Source: Artocarpus heterophyllus (lineage: Eukaryota; Streptophyta; Magnoliopsida; Rosales; Moraceae). From it: 64,000 nt of DNA. The notes below the pieces were generated by a model. The model searched no databases. It saw nothing but the letters and a program-made list of their open reading frames with translations, and was not told the origin of the DNA. The position numbers were made by a program, and so were the translations under genes. This document shows positions 11,792 through 24,508 of the stretch, one piece after another (the stretch's first letter is position 1; each line of letters opens with the position of its first letter). The DNA lies in contig CM046354.1 of assembly GCA_025403435.1 (NCBI GenBank), positions 18,788,424 to 18,852,423 of the forward strand, in the 5' to 3' direction.

Positions 11792-13497
11792 ATGGATTCA
11801 CAACAGCTCATGACGTCCACAACCTGTTTGCAACCCAAAAGGAAAAGATATCCGAGCACAAACGCATCATGGATTTATCAAAAGACCACCAGAAATTGCA
11901 TCAAATTTAGGACGGACATATATGCATTCCATGTGGAAAATCCCATTCCACTTTATTAACTCTCAGTATTTGCAATCTGTTCCATTCAACAGTTACTTCT
12001 TATGAAAACCCCTTTTTCTTCTTCTTCTTCTTTGCAGCGTTAAGAATCATTTTTATTACTTATACCATAATCAGCAGCAGCAGCAGAAGCAGAAGAAGAA
12101 GTCAGTGCTTGTTAAAGCTTCTGCAGAAAAGGCAAAGAATAATGGTCTTCTACCATTGAAAGAAGAGCCTGCTGAAGTAGTTGCTGAGAAAAAAAGGAAC
12201 TATTGCTGGTACAGTTGCTTTGATAATTGGCAGCAGTATAGGCTATTGGCAGCAGTATAGGCTTAGGGATTCTTGCACTTCCTCAAAAAGCTTTACCAGT
12301 TGTAAGTATCTTTTTACTTGATTTTTCACTTATCAAGAAGAAAGTGACTACTTTTGAAACAAAGATAATGGCTTTTATTTTTTTTCATTGTTTTATTGCA
12401 ATGGTAGGGATTGCTTCCAAGTTCCATATCATTGAAAGTATGTTGAGCTTTTCTTCTCATGGAAGCCCTTTTGCTTGTCGAAATCAAGTCAACTTGAGGA
12501 GAAGAAAAGAAAAGAAAAGAAACAAGAAGAGATGTCTGATTTGGAGGCTATTTCCATAAGAACAATGGCTCAAGTGACTCTTGGGGACTTTGGTGGTACT
12601 TTGGCCACTTTGACATATGTTTTCTTGGGCTACACTTCAATAGTTGCTTACAGTTCGAAGTCGGGAAATCCTCTTTCGTTTGGTCAATCTTCCAGCTCCT
12701 ATATCAGCCTTCATTTTCACTTCCCTTTTCATCTTGCCCATTTCCCTAGGTGGGACCCGGGCATCTGATCAAGTTAACCGATTGCTCTCTGTTTCCAGGA
12801 TAGGTATTACATGTCAAACTAATTTGGTACTTTTGCAAGTTAACCATTATTTATTTGTATTAGAAGAAGAGATTTTCTAATCAGCTTAAGATTTGGGAAG
12901 AATCGCTAAACAAGTATAGCATCGTCGTCCTGAGTTTGAACCCGTGTAATTATATTCTCAAATATGTCAGGTGTTGGGCCTCAGTTTGACTTTACACTTC
13001 TATTTTTATTTTCGCTGGCTTGAATTTGCACTATTTAGAAATGGCAATATTTTTGTACTAGTTTTTGCCCAAGTTTGGACCAACATTAGCGGAAAAAGAC
13101 TAATGTGCAGGCTTACTAGTAGCGATAGAAGTGTTAGCAGTTGTGTTTGGATGGTGGTCAGGACTTGAGGAAAGTGGAGATTAGGGAAAAGTCCCTGCTA
13201 CGCTTCCTGTGATAATCTTTTCTTTAGTGTATCATGATCTAGCACCAGGTAAGAGAGAAAAGTTGTCTGACAATTCAATTTTTTGAGCTTTGAATTTGGA
13301 TAAACTCCTGTCTAATAGTATAGTTTGTGTTTGCAGTTCTTTGTGCTTATTTGGGGTGTGATCTTACATGAATAAGGATCTCAGTTTTCCATGATTGTCT
13401 TGTTCCATTGGTTGCACTGCTTGTGTGGGATGCCATTGCCCTTGGCCTCTCAGCCAGCTCCGACCAAATCTTTGATCCTGTTGCCTTGCTTATGAGG
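11792..13497 (+). pseudogene. Tryptophan/tyrosine permease family pseudogene, 3'-truncated
   Basis: Translating successive + frames recovers pieces of the plant (plastid-type) tryptophan/tyrosine permease family. There is a transit-peptide-like start MDSQQLMTSTTC at 11792, then SVLVKASAEKAKNN near 12105, TIAGTVALIIGSSIG near 12200, and LGILALPQKALPV near 12262. These are followed by SIRTMAQVTLGDFGGTLATL near 12555, LLVAIEVLAVVFGWWSGL near 13114, TLPVIIFSLVYHDLAPG near 13200 and WDAIALGLSASSDQIFDPV near 13421. Introns remain, with splice-like gtaag and gtaat donors near 12303, 13249 and 13497, so this is not a processed copy. Lesions seen are an early stop after ENPIPLY (near 11957), a one-base gain in an A run near 12190, an 18-20-bp tandem duplication at 12222-12260, a TAG where Trp is expected after EESGD (near 13174), and a TGA after CDLT (near 13371). 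Sequence homologous to the C-terminal exons is absent. The gene cannot make a full transporter. Confidence 0.85.
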
Positions 13498-14028
13498 TAA
13501 TCCGATTACTGCAAATTGCATTTATTTATTTATTGATACAATGCTAGCTGTTCTCAGATTTGAGGTTGCAATCCCACCGTACCTTTACCAATTGGGCTAG
13601 CATCAATTCGCACAAATTGCGCTTAATTTTTGCTATGTCACGTCTATCTTTGCACCATTTACTTGGTACAATCTGAATATCAAATTTGGCCTACAAAATA
13701 GTCGCCACTATTCCTTTAATATGAATTTCTTTTATTCCTTTAATATGAATTTCTCTACATACCTTTTGAGCAAACACTAACATAACTTATGAATTGGATG
13801 TAAACTAGTTGAACATTCGATATGCAAAACAGTAACTAGAAGTCCTATAATTCTCTGACATCCTCAATACACAATGCTAACACTTGTAGAGATAGATCCA
13901 GGAAAAACTTCTCTTTGGAGTAAAGTAAACAAAAATTCAAGGAATACAAACAAGCAAGAAATTGGAAAGTTTTTCCCACACAAACCAGAAATTATAAAGA
14001 ATAGAAAAAAATACTCGAACATAGATAC

Positions 14029-14718
14029 CTCTGCACGTTTTCTCTGAAATTCAGCTTCCATTCTGGCATGAAACTCAACAACCTCTTTCTCGGCTTCTTC
14101 TTTAGCTTGCTTCAATGTAGCTATTTTTGCTGCAGGAACAAACAAACAAAAAAGAAAGAAAAGTATTATGGACGAGTTGCCAGCATCCAACACTCAGCTC
14201 ATATGGAAAATGCCAAGTATCCACTTCTATAAAAGTAAAATAAACATTCTAAGACACACAAAGACACACCAATATTCCATATCAATTTCAGACCTAGCAG
14301 ATTCCTGCGAGGATGATGAAAAGTAAACAATTATCTTTATAAATAAGTTTTGCAAAACCATGTGCGTGATTGTGACAGTGCCTAAAGAACAAAATGGTTG
14401 AGTTCATTCGAAACAAAGGCATTAAAATAACATGGTGACAGATTTGCTTATGTTCCCAAACAATACTGACAAGAAGTAGTAAAACAGCCAGATCTGAGCA
14501 GTAAAGATCAGTGTTATTGTACTGCCAAAGGGCTAGCGTATGTTCTAGTAGCTGTATGAGCAGATATAGCTTAAGGCAACGTAACACGGCATAAAGCAAA
14601 ATTAAAAAATCAATTTAACACAATACATTGCATTACAAGTTACAACCACCACATCACATAAAGAATCTGAAACAAGGACAATTGTGGTTGCGGGCATAGT
14701 CTCCCATCCCCAAATTCC

Positions 14719-14749
<31 letters not shown>

Positions 14750-14865
14750 AAACACAGGCAGTAAAAGATGAAGTTAACATTTCTGGTGGCATTAGCAATT
14801 TGCTGAGCTTCTTGTTCTGCAGCTAGCAGTATTTGAAATCCGTTCTGTCCCCTACTGCTCTCCAT
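14029..14865 (-). pseudogene. VHA-G: V-type H+-ATPase subunit G pseudogene, last exon missing
   Basis: The coding start at 14865 gives MESSRGQNGFQILLAAEQEA and ends ANATRN near 14779, the N-terminal helix of the plant V-ATPase peripheral-stalk subunit G. A second exon (14129-14029) follows a good acceptor, ctgcag, and gives [19 protein letters not shown], then [14 protein letters not shown], ending at a donor gtatct. The family is about 110 residues long. The third exon (roughly the last 45 residues) was not found downstream on the minus strand. The first donor also looks broken: in-frame joining needs exon 1 to end AATG, but the next bases are TTAAC, as if one G of a GGTTAAC donor was lost. 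A 5' UTR exon ending at a cag/gtac donor (15584/15583) precedes it, so the locus is a duplicated rather than retroposed copy. A functional subunit G gene should exist elsewhere in the genome. Confidence 0.8.
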
Positions 14866-15583
14866 AGTTGGAAGGATTTTCTAAGGATTCAATTCTCATG
14901 AGGATTTGAAATAGAATACATAAACAAAATGCATTTAGAGTGTTCATCTGGAGAAGACACCAAAAAAAAAAAAAAAAAGGTTTCTGGAAAGCATTCATAA
15001 TAAGTTAGAACTAGAAATGGGATTTGGCTAGCAAGTGGCTTTCTTGTTAATGGGCAACTTTAAGAAGGCTTGATACTCTCAAAGTGAGCAGACGTAACTT
15101 ATTACTTCCCACGCTAGTATGCTACGCATCAAAGATTGTTCTATAGATTCTTCACCCACTTTTTCTATTAAACTAGAGTACGAAAATTTCATCAAAAGAA
15201 GTTGGAAAAAAGGGTTGGTGGTCAGATTTAACCACTCTGCAAACAAAAAACCACAATATTTGACAAAACCCAGTTCGTAATCTGCATATACTACATTTCA
15301 ACAAAGCTAAATATCTCTTACTGTATGCAAATTTTGAATTTTGGACCAAAATGCGATACCCATTAAGACTTTTCACACAACGAAATGGAACATATCAGTA
15401 GCATCCCAAAAACCATGGAATTTAAATCAGATAATTGGATCAAAGGAGCGTTTAAGAAGGCCCTTGAATTTTAGAACATAAAATTAGGTTTAAAGGAATA
15501 GTAGTTGGTAGGTGCAAAGAATATGAGAAGCAGTGACAAGTAACAGGAAGAAGAGAGAGAAGAAGAAAAAGAAGAAGAAGTAC

Positions 15584-15634
15584 CTGAGAAATCGGTGTCT
15601 ACTGTCTGTCTGGGCAAGGATTCAATGCTCACTT
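15584..15634 (-). other. Probable 5' UTR exon of the V-ATPase G pseudogene
   Basis: On the minus strand this stretch ends ...GATTTCTCAG followed by gtacttcttc, a plausible donor with a pyrimidine-rich start to the intron. A matching acceptor (...cttag) lies 15-20 bases before the ATG at 14865. Its upstream end meets the TIR element at 15635, so the insertion may have separated this exon from its promoter. Confidence 0.4.
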
Positions 15635-16872
15635 GGGGGCGTTTGGTATGCAGTAATCCTAAGATGCGAATAAGAATTTGTAAGATTTTCATGTTTGGTA
15701 TACAGTAATCTAAGTTTTAGATTCCTAGGAAACCAATTCTCGTGGGATTCAGATTACCTCATTTTGGAGTAATATGAAGCCCACCTACAAGGTGATATTC
15801 ATATTCCTGGGAATCTCAAAACTATAAAAATCTCATCTTTATTTCCATGATGATGATGATAATAATTATATTATTATTAAATTATTATAATAGTAATATT
15901 ATTATAAATTAATATTTCTATGCAATATAAATATAAAAATTATATTCATATAAAATAATAATTTGATAATAATGATAATAACATTAACAATAATAATAAA
16001 CATATATAATATATTACATGTACAATATCTAAATATAATATATATAAATACTATAATAATAAAATAAAATAATGTTGTACTATTATTATAAATTAATATT
16101 AATATATGATATACATATAAATATTATATCAATATAAAATTATAATTTAATAATAAGAATAATAATAACAATAATAATAAAAACATAATAATATAACATC
16201 AATATGAATAATATAATATTAATATTAATATGCATAGCAATATCAATATTAAACTATGTAAATACTATTATAATAATTATAAATATAAAATATAGCTAAA
16301 TATGTTTAATATTTTCTATAACAATATGTTTATTTAATGTTAATATTAATATAAATATTAATATATTATTAAGAATTGTATTTTTATTATTATTTATATT
16401 CATATCAATATATTTTATATTATATACAACATTTTAATATTAATATATTGTTGAATAATAATTCTATGATTATTATAAATTAATATTTTTATATAAGATA
16501 AAGAAAGTATTATATTAATATAAAATAATAATTATTTAATAATAATGATAATAATAACATTAATATTCATAGTAATATTAATGTTAAATTATATATAATA
16601 TTATTTTATTATTTATATTTATATTATTATTATTTAATATTAGTTCTAATATATTATATTGATACATTTAATGGTAATACAATAAATTATTTTGTCAATT
16701 ATACAAGATTCCTATGTATAACCAAACACAGTAATATATTATTCTTAGAAATCTAATAGAAGATTCCTATGTGCAACCAAACGTAATAATCTTAGTTCAT
16801 GGGAATCATATTCCCTACAATCATTTTCCCAGGAATATGATTCCTACTGATTACTGCAAACCAAACGCCCCC
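15635..16872. mobile_element. Non-autonomous TIR DNA transposon, 1.24 kb
   Basis: The terminal inverted repeats are GGGGGCGTTTGGTATGCAG at the left and, in reverse complement, GGGGGCGTTTGGTTTGCAG at the right. Similarity extends inwards through taatc and aggaatc words. The interior is extremely AT-rich, dominated by taataata and tataat runs, with no transposase frame. Flanks ctt(g) at the left and (c)ttg at the right allow a 2-4 bp target duplication, but the G/C run makes the exact edge ambiguous. The GGGGGCGTTTGG start resembles PIF/Harbinger- or hAT-type elements. I do not assign a superfamily. Confidence 0.8.
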
Positions 16873-19281
16873 TTGGTGGCTATGTGTTTGAGCTTATTTG
16901 AATCGGTGAGGAAGAAATAACATACGATTTAAACAAATGGTCAAATATTTGAAAATGATTCTACTACACGCAGGCACAAAACCGAAAATGCTTACAGGAG
17001 AGTAATTTTTGTGAAGAAAATAAAAAAGAATTGAAAGTTGTTTTCTTATTTCTGTTTTTATTTCCTAAAACATACTTAATAACAGTTTTTCTTTTTTTTT
17101 GCGCCTAAAATGATTTCTAAAATAAATAACCAACCAAATACAAGTTTAAAATCCGTTTTAGTATCACTGTCGAAAAATTGTCCAGACAAAATCATTTTGA
17201 AAACGTTACCGAAGCTAATTGAGGTTTGAAAAAAATAAAAATTAGAAATAAGCAAAATTCTATTTAGTGATGAAATTCCAAAAAGAAAGAAGGGGAAATG
17301 TAATGTTCTATAAACAAAAAGAATAAATTTCAAATTTTCCTCTTGAGTTGGGCAGTTTAGTATTGTTTTTAAAATATGTGAAAATATTTTTGTTTTAAAA
17401 AATGAGAATTTTTTAAAAATTGTGTTGAGAGTATTTTTAAAATTTTTACCTCGAAAAACATACAAAAATAATTTCAAAAATTCTAAGAATAAAATCAAAC
17501 AGGAGGCGTTTAAGTTATAGTTTTCTCCCTGTACGCATTTTGCCTCAAGAAAAAGGAAAAAAAATGCACTACAATGACATGCCGCAAACATAAATGACAA
17601 CATTTTCTTTGTGATGACATGTCTCAAAAAAAAAACCTATTATATTTGGTTTTTAACATTTGTTCCTCCAAATTTTAGTATGTTTGTAAATTTTCCCCTT
17701 ATGTCAAATTGACAACAAAATATTACAGGTGACGCTGTTACACATCAAAAGTTGGGTTAGTAATATTTTAACTCAAGGGGAAAATTTGAAATTTATTCTT
17801 TTTGTGAGGGGACAAAGAGGCAAATGTGTTTGTATTCTTTTAGGTTATTTTTTTTTTGGCCCCCAAAGAATCATGAATGACAATATTTTTTTGTGGGGCA
17901 AAAAGACAACATGTTTGAATTCTTTTGGGTTATTTTCATTTGTTGCCCCAAAGAATTAGGGACATCCTATTTTAATTCATTGACACTCTAAAATGACACA
18001 GATTTAGCCTCTAAAGTTTTAATCTGTCACACCAATAGCTCTTATATCTTTCAAATGTTATAGGCCATTTGGCACTTTCGTTGAACTGAAGTTTTAAGTT
18101 TAAAATATATAACATGTGAGAGCTTTACACTGTAGCAACTTCATACCTTTTACTGTAGTTGCTGAGAGCTTCATATTGTACTTAGTTAACACTGATAGGT
18201 TAGAATTGAAATTCCTACACATAGGATGTAAGTGATATGCAGGTAACAAGTTAGTAGATAAAACTGCCTAAATTGCTTATTTTTTAAAACTGAAACCAGC
18301 ATGATCAACTCAAACTTGGAGCTCAATTAAGTTTTCAAATCTTGAATCTCCTTTTCTGTTTATGAAAGAGAAGCTTTTTTATTTTTGTGATTTTAACTTG
18401 TTACTTGCATATCAGGTTTATCCTATGTACACAAATGTAGGGAAAAAGTTCAAAAACAAGCGATTAATGCACTAGGTGGAAAAAAATTTCACGCCAAACA
18501 ACAGTCACATTTTTTACTACAACAAAAATATTCTACACCATGGATTGTCTTGTAAAATATATGAGAAGAAATCATACCTTGATCAAATTTATGACAACAC
18601 TAACACAAGATTTGGATGATAAATCATGTCACCAAAAGATGTTTTAGAGAACGAGTCATTAATTATTATTGACTCTTTTAAGCGAGTGTACACCTTGTGT
18701 GCACGCTACAATAATTTAAATAGATTAGCAAATATAAACACTAAAATCAATATGAAAGAAAAATATAATTGATTTTTTGACTTAGCTTTGATTTATGAAA
18801 TCTTCTTAGACCCAAACGCCGGAAGAACACTTCGAAATTTTTCTCATGGTGTTTTTCTCCCAAAAAGGAGGAATAACATTTTACGTGATATTCTTTCTTG
18901 CCTATTTTGGTTTTTGCCAAAAAAAAAAAAAAAAACCTTTTATATTTATGTAACCTTTTTTTTTCTATCAAGAAGAAGGAATATACGATCCGTACGTCTC
19001 TCCCACGTTATATATGCAGAGAAGTTACACTACCCAGTAATGGGCTAATGAGCTCGTAGTAACTTCGATAAATCATGGGATAAAACTAAGGATACGTGTG
19101 ACCAAAATCATATTATATACTCTATTAGAATTCATACAATATCCACCTTTAAGAAAATATCAATTACCACATAATATATTACAAATATTTTATTTACTCA
19201 GATTTAATTCAAATAAGTAACAATGAATATCTAAAATCCAGGACAAATATATGACATGGCAATATGTCAATTAAATTAGCT
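16873..19281. other. Intergenic, no gene seen
   Basis: AT-rich sequence with long T and A runs. The ORFs here (for example 17076-17627 on the minus strand) are Phe/Leu/Lys-rich readings of low-complexity DNA. The block 17340-17505 is similar in word order to 41930-42063, which suggests a dispersed MITE-like repeat. Words such as catgtgagagctttacactg near 18115 mark another MITE-like fragment. Confidence 0.4.
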
Positions 19282-19459
19282 TCCTCCATGTTGTATATTT
19301 AGAGGTGTACAAACAATGTCCGCATGTTCTTTTGGGCTCAAGACCCAACTAGTCAATCTGATGACATAAACTTAGAGTTCCCTCATGTTGTATTTTTAGA
19401 CGTGTATACGCATTGTCTGCATGTTCTTTTGGGCTCAAGACTCGACTAGTCAATCTACT
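19282..19459. repeat. Short direct duplication, 98-bp period
   Basis: Two copies of about 78 bases each contain catgttgtat, tgcatgttcttttgggctca and actagtcaatct. They run from about 19283 to 19359 and 19380 to 19458, separated by about 20 bases. No coding role is visible. Confidence 0.75.
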
Positions 19460-22400
19460 ATCTCAATATTATAATTAATTTGGGGATTAAGATTAAAGTA
19501 AAACAATACATATGAGACTTAATAAATTTGTCAGTCATGTGAACGTTTATTAAATTTTATTTATGATCTAGTTTAGTATATACAAACTATACCATTAAGT
19601 TCATATATGATAAAGATAAATTATTTGAATTTACTATATCCTAAACATAGATAAAGCTCCCAACTTTATTTATCAATTGAACTATATTTATTCAATCATA
19701 AGATAATTTGTATTTATGTCTTTTGTGAATATATGTAAACTTCACATAAATACATATAATATGATTGAATGTACATTTACTCAATTCCACTTATGCACAT
19801 AAGATATACTAAAAATACTTGAATATGATTAATTATAGAAAATGTATTTACAAAATATGTTTTAAAGAGCGTACAATCCCAACAATGAATTGTTAAAAAT
19901 TTAACATTTTGAAGATGAAAGTGTTGTTGGCAGCACTAACTGAAACTTTGAGGGTCAAATTTGTGCCATTTAGAGTGTCAAGAATCAAAGTAGAACGATC
20001 TTAATTTACAGAGGGCTGAGAATGAAACATAACCCTATTCTTTTTTCCCCTTTCTTAAAAACATATATGTATGCCCTCTTTTGATGCAGGGTTTGATTTT
20101 TTTTTTGTTTAAATTGCCGAAAGCCTAAAACAAACATATATTTTGTCATTTAAAGTTTGCTCTTTGAAAAACGACATAGGGTACGTCCTCAAGAGTTTGT
20201 TATCGTTTTGGCCTATGAGGATTTATATATATATATATATCTATATATATATATACTAGTCAGACAGCATGTGCTATGGACGTGTGTATTTAGTTTATTG
20301 ATTTTTTTCAAATATATGAATGATTTTTATAAAAAAAATCATTTATTTTCTTAATTTATTGTTCTGTTGAGGTTTAAGGTATTGTAAAAAATAGAATTTG
20401 AGCATAGTAGATTTAAAAAAAAAATTACTAAGATCAAATTAGACGTTGAGTTATTTCAAAAATACATTTGAGATTAAAAAAAAAGTATTTAAAATGAGGA
20501 GAGGAAAGAAATCTTTAAACAGGGACACGTGGGGAAATTTTTTTTTAAAAAAAGCAATTAGGGAAGAAAAAAATTCACAAAGGCCACATTGAAAAAAAAA
20601 TCATATAATTTTAAATTTAAAAAGAGTACAAGAAAAGATACTTAAGTAGGGGAACGTTTAAGAAAATTTATTTTAATAGGAAGAATTAGAAAAGAAAACT
20701 ACATAAGCTTAAAATGATAGAATATAAACGTAAGTAGATGTGATCAAATGAACGTTTCAATCAAATATGTATTTTGGTTGAGTATTGTATACATGTTGGT
20801 AAGTAAAGCATATTTAAGGAAAATAAATTTAGTAAGAATCTTATAAAAAAAAATAAGGAAGTGCATATGAAAAATAGTAGATAAAAGGGTTGTAAGCATA
20901 GCTTAATAGTAAAACCACAATTGACTCTATTAAAAAGTGAAAAGTTCGAATACTCCTATTCTCACATTCAAAAAAAATAGTAAAGGCTGTGGAGAGATTA
21001 AAAAAAAAAAAGAGTAGAAAGGGCTTAAAGAGGGGGGAAAGACAAACAAAGAAAGAAATAAAGAAAAAAAAAGGATTTACAAAGAAAAAATATGAGTAGA
21101 AGGACTGAAAACTAAAAAGAAAAAACAATATGAGACTAAAAAGTAAAGAAAACCACTTTCAACCAAAACGAATATTTTTTTGGTTGCCGAAAAGTAGGTC
21201 TCTTGTACTACCTTTCCAGCAAAATATAAACAAACAAAGAGATAAAACTATACCTCACCCAATGAAAGACTTTGGCTGAATATTTAGACGAAATCAACAT
21301 AATGCTTTAAGTGAAAGGTTTATGTTGCTTACTGGTACAAACGACATGTAATTCAGAGTCGGAAAGGAAATAAACGACATGTAGTTTTTTTTATCATTTA
21401 TTCCTTCTGCAAGAAGCGTGGCTAGTCCCTTGCCGGATTGGGTATGCCCATCCGTTGGCCATGCTGATTCCACCATTTAATCCAAATTTTGTTGGTGCAC
21501 GCTCCACAACTGGCATCTTTCTGCATTCCTCCTAATATCCTTGTTTGCGTCCCGGTATACCGCTCATTCTCATCAACATATTCATCCTTTTTTTTTTTTT
21601 TTTCATGTATGCAAATGCTCTATTCTCATACTAAGTGTTACTAGATTACCCTTGTGTTATATTATATTATATTATTTATATTATATATTTACGAAGAGCA
21701 CTTCATGCTCTGACTAAAAATATTGTGAGAGACTGTTCCATTCAACTTAAGCTAGTCAAACTCTATATAATGTTCATAAGGACAGAACTAGAAAAATTAG
21801 TCAAAAGGTGCAAAAGTATATGGAGAATTTTAGAGGAGATAAAATAAAATTTTAGGGGGCCAAATATAATTTTAAGAGAGATGAAACACTAGTTTTATTA
21901 AATTTTATATACAAATTTAAAAGAGAACAAAAGTTCGAGAGGGGGAGATGGGACGGCCGCCCACCCTAGTCCGTGAGTGGCTCCGCCCTTGAGTGTTCAT
22001 CCCTTTTTAGCCAATATGCAACATGCACACATAACCAAATTGACATCAACTAAGTGCTAGAGAGCTTGTAATATATCTCTCTCTTTTGTTTTAAAATCAT
22101 TATACACATTTTAGATGGTCAAAATACACATTTTGAAAGTGTATAAGAGTCAGTGAATAGCGTCGCAATGCTCGAATTTGATATATGAACAGGCCTGAAG
22201 CTAACCTTTACATAAATTATCTTTAGTCATGAAGAAGTTGAATAATTTTAATGGTACTTTTGTATTTGAATAATTTTAATGGTACTTTTATATGAAATTG
22301 CAACTATACGTACATAAATAAAAATGTTCCCGAGGGACACGCGACCGCGGAGGGATTCACACTAGGTTTGTGATATAAGAACTTCTCATATTTTGTAATA

Positions 22401-24508
22401 TAAATAAACATTGAGTCTAAAAAATGACATTTATATGACTACCCTTTTCTTATTTTTCTCTCTTCTTTCTTTCTTTTCTTCATCTCTCTCTCTCTCTTTT
22501 CATGTTATTTCTCTCCTCCTTCTTTCTATCTCTCACATATCTCTCTCTCCCGCTCTCTCCTTTCCTTTCAAAAGTTTGCTCCATTCAAGTGATAGGATTA
22601 GGGTTTATGCTCAAAATTCTTTGGGTAGTTCGGTTTTAGAGGAGAATTTGTGGAAAATTGAAGCTAAGCTTGTCAATTGCAACTTGCTAAGGAAGATTTT
22701 TTTTTGTTCCCTAATTCTGAAAATATGTTTTCTTTTTGACTAATGATCAACCTTTGTTTAATATGTATGGGTGGTTGGTTTTGTTAGAATTTCATGATTT
22801 TCATGCCAGTTTGTAAAGTTGTTTCTCAAGTATGTTTTTAATCCGAGATTCAATTTTCTAAACTCAAAGGTTTTCTTCTTCTAATGGTATATTGTTACTC
22901 TCTAATGCATGGTCTTGAGTTTGTTACATGATATTTATGTGAATTATGTTTGCTATAAAAATTATTGTAAGACTTGCATGTTTCTTTACTCTTTAAATTA
23001 TAAAGTTTGTGTCGAAATTAAATCATCTATTACATGCATATGAATAACTAAGTTTTATGAATAATATCTATTGGTTGGAATACGTCTAAAGGAAATTTGG
23101 AATGTATGGGTCTTATATGCTTACTATGTATTTGAATAAATAATTGCATCTGTAGGATTTGGTACTGGTTGTGTAAACTAGTAGATATGAGGTTGTATTC
23201 ACTTTTCTATGGCCAAACGGTCTCTACTATTTAAAAGTACACTTCTCAAGCTTCGTTTAGGCACTTGAATTACTAAAATTAAAGTTTTCTAGCTCAAGAT
23301 ATGATTTCAAAGTTTGTCTAAAAGTTGTCCAATTTAATCCAAACATGCACATGTTTCTAATATGTTTTTAGAAAGATAAATAAGCTTAGAATATAGCTTA
23401 TGATAGATTAAAAGAAAATCCTATTTGTTGACTTTAAAAGAAACTGCTTTTGTAATTTTTGGAATTTTTACTACTAAGTGAGAGATTAGACTACGCCTAT
23501 TTACGACGTTTTATAAAAAAATATATATATATATAATCTAATGTGTTTAAAAAAAGCGCGATATAGGAAGCTTTGTGTTTTGGAAATTTATACAAGAACA
23601 TTAGACGATGCTTTTTATCTAAAGTACAAAATTAGACGATGGTTTCCTAAAAACCCGTCATCTAATTTCTCAAACGAATTTAGAAAATAAGTGAGATTTT
23701 TCTAGCTCTTTTTTTCAAAATTTTTTGTATTTTTCCATTCCCTACTTAAATTTCAAACACTTTCTTCTACTCTACTCTGTCTAACTTATAAACTCTAAAG
23801 TTTTTCTCTTAAACCCTATCATCTTTCAACGAGTTTTCTCTATCTCTCTCTTCCTCTCTTGACTCATTCTTTATATCCATCTTGTCAAAACTTAACAATT
23901 TTCTCCAAAATCCCTCTTTCATCTCTTCTAAACTCCTCACTTTCTCAACCACCGCTACCAAGATCCTCATAACCATATCCTTGAATTTTCAGCCACTGTG
24001 ACTCTATAACATATCTGTCGCCACTATCACTGTCGTCATCGCCACTGCCTCGTCCTCATTAAGCACCAAAATTTGGGTACTTTGTTTTCCTTAAATTTAA
24101 GTTGTTTTGCTTGGATTTATAGTTTTTCTTTGTATTTGATTATTTTTTTTTTTTGTTATTAAACTTTATAGAGAAACTTTGTTTGTGGAATTAGAAATAA
24201 ATATGTTATATCCATGTCGATTATATATAACAAGAAGAATTTGTAACATATGTATTTAAAAATTGTTATGTGTATATTAATGAGATATAAATTAAGTTTA
24301 TTGAAGACCGATGGCGTGAATCTATGAATAATAATTTGAAGATTTTTTTTTTTTGAAAAAAAATAGTTTCGGTGATTTTTTTAATTTTTAAAGGCACATT
24401 AGACGATGGTTTTTTGAAAAAATTCTTTCCTTTAACCCTTTAAATTAGAGATATCAAATGGGCCAGTCCAACCCATGTAATTTAGGCCTAAGTATGCCTT
24501 CTGCCATG
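19460..24508. other. Intergenic, no gene seen
   Basis: No supported gene. A (TA)n microsatellite lies at 20222-20254, a TATAT-rich run at 21655-21690 and a CT-rich tract at 22440-22560. From 20400 to 21130 the plus strand is strongly A/G-rich, which explains the Phe-rich minus-strand ORF there. Around 23595-23675 and 24390-24405 the word attagacgatgg recurs, once facing a cgtcatctaat, hinting at a decayed DNA transposon with sub-terminal repeats. Confidence 0.4.

Noticed and set aside
17076..17627. 183-codon minus-strand ORF as a membrane protein
   Set aside because: Phe/Leu/Lys-rich output of A/T runs, crossing a dispersed repeat also found near 41930. No family resemblance.
20841..21128. 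Phe-rich 95-codon ORF
   Set aside because: Antisense reading of a purine-rich low-complexity tract.
23595..24405. CACTA transposon suggested by repeated attagacgatgg words
   Set aside because: No CACTA terminal motif, 3-bp duplication or transposase was found. The words alone are too weak to define an element.
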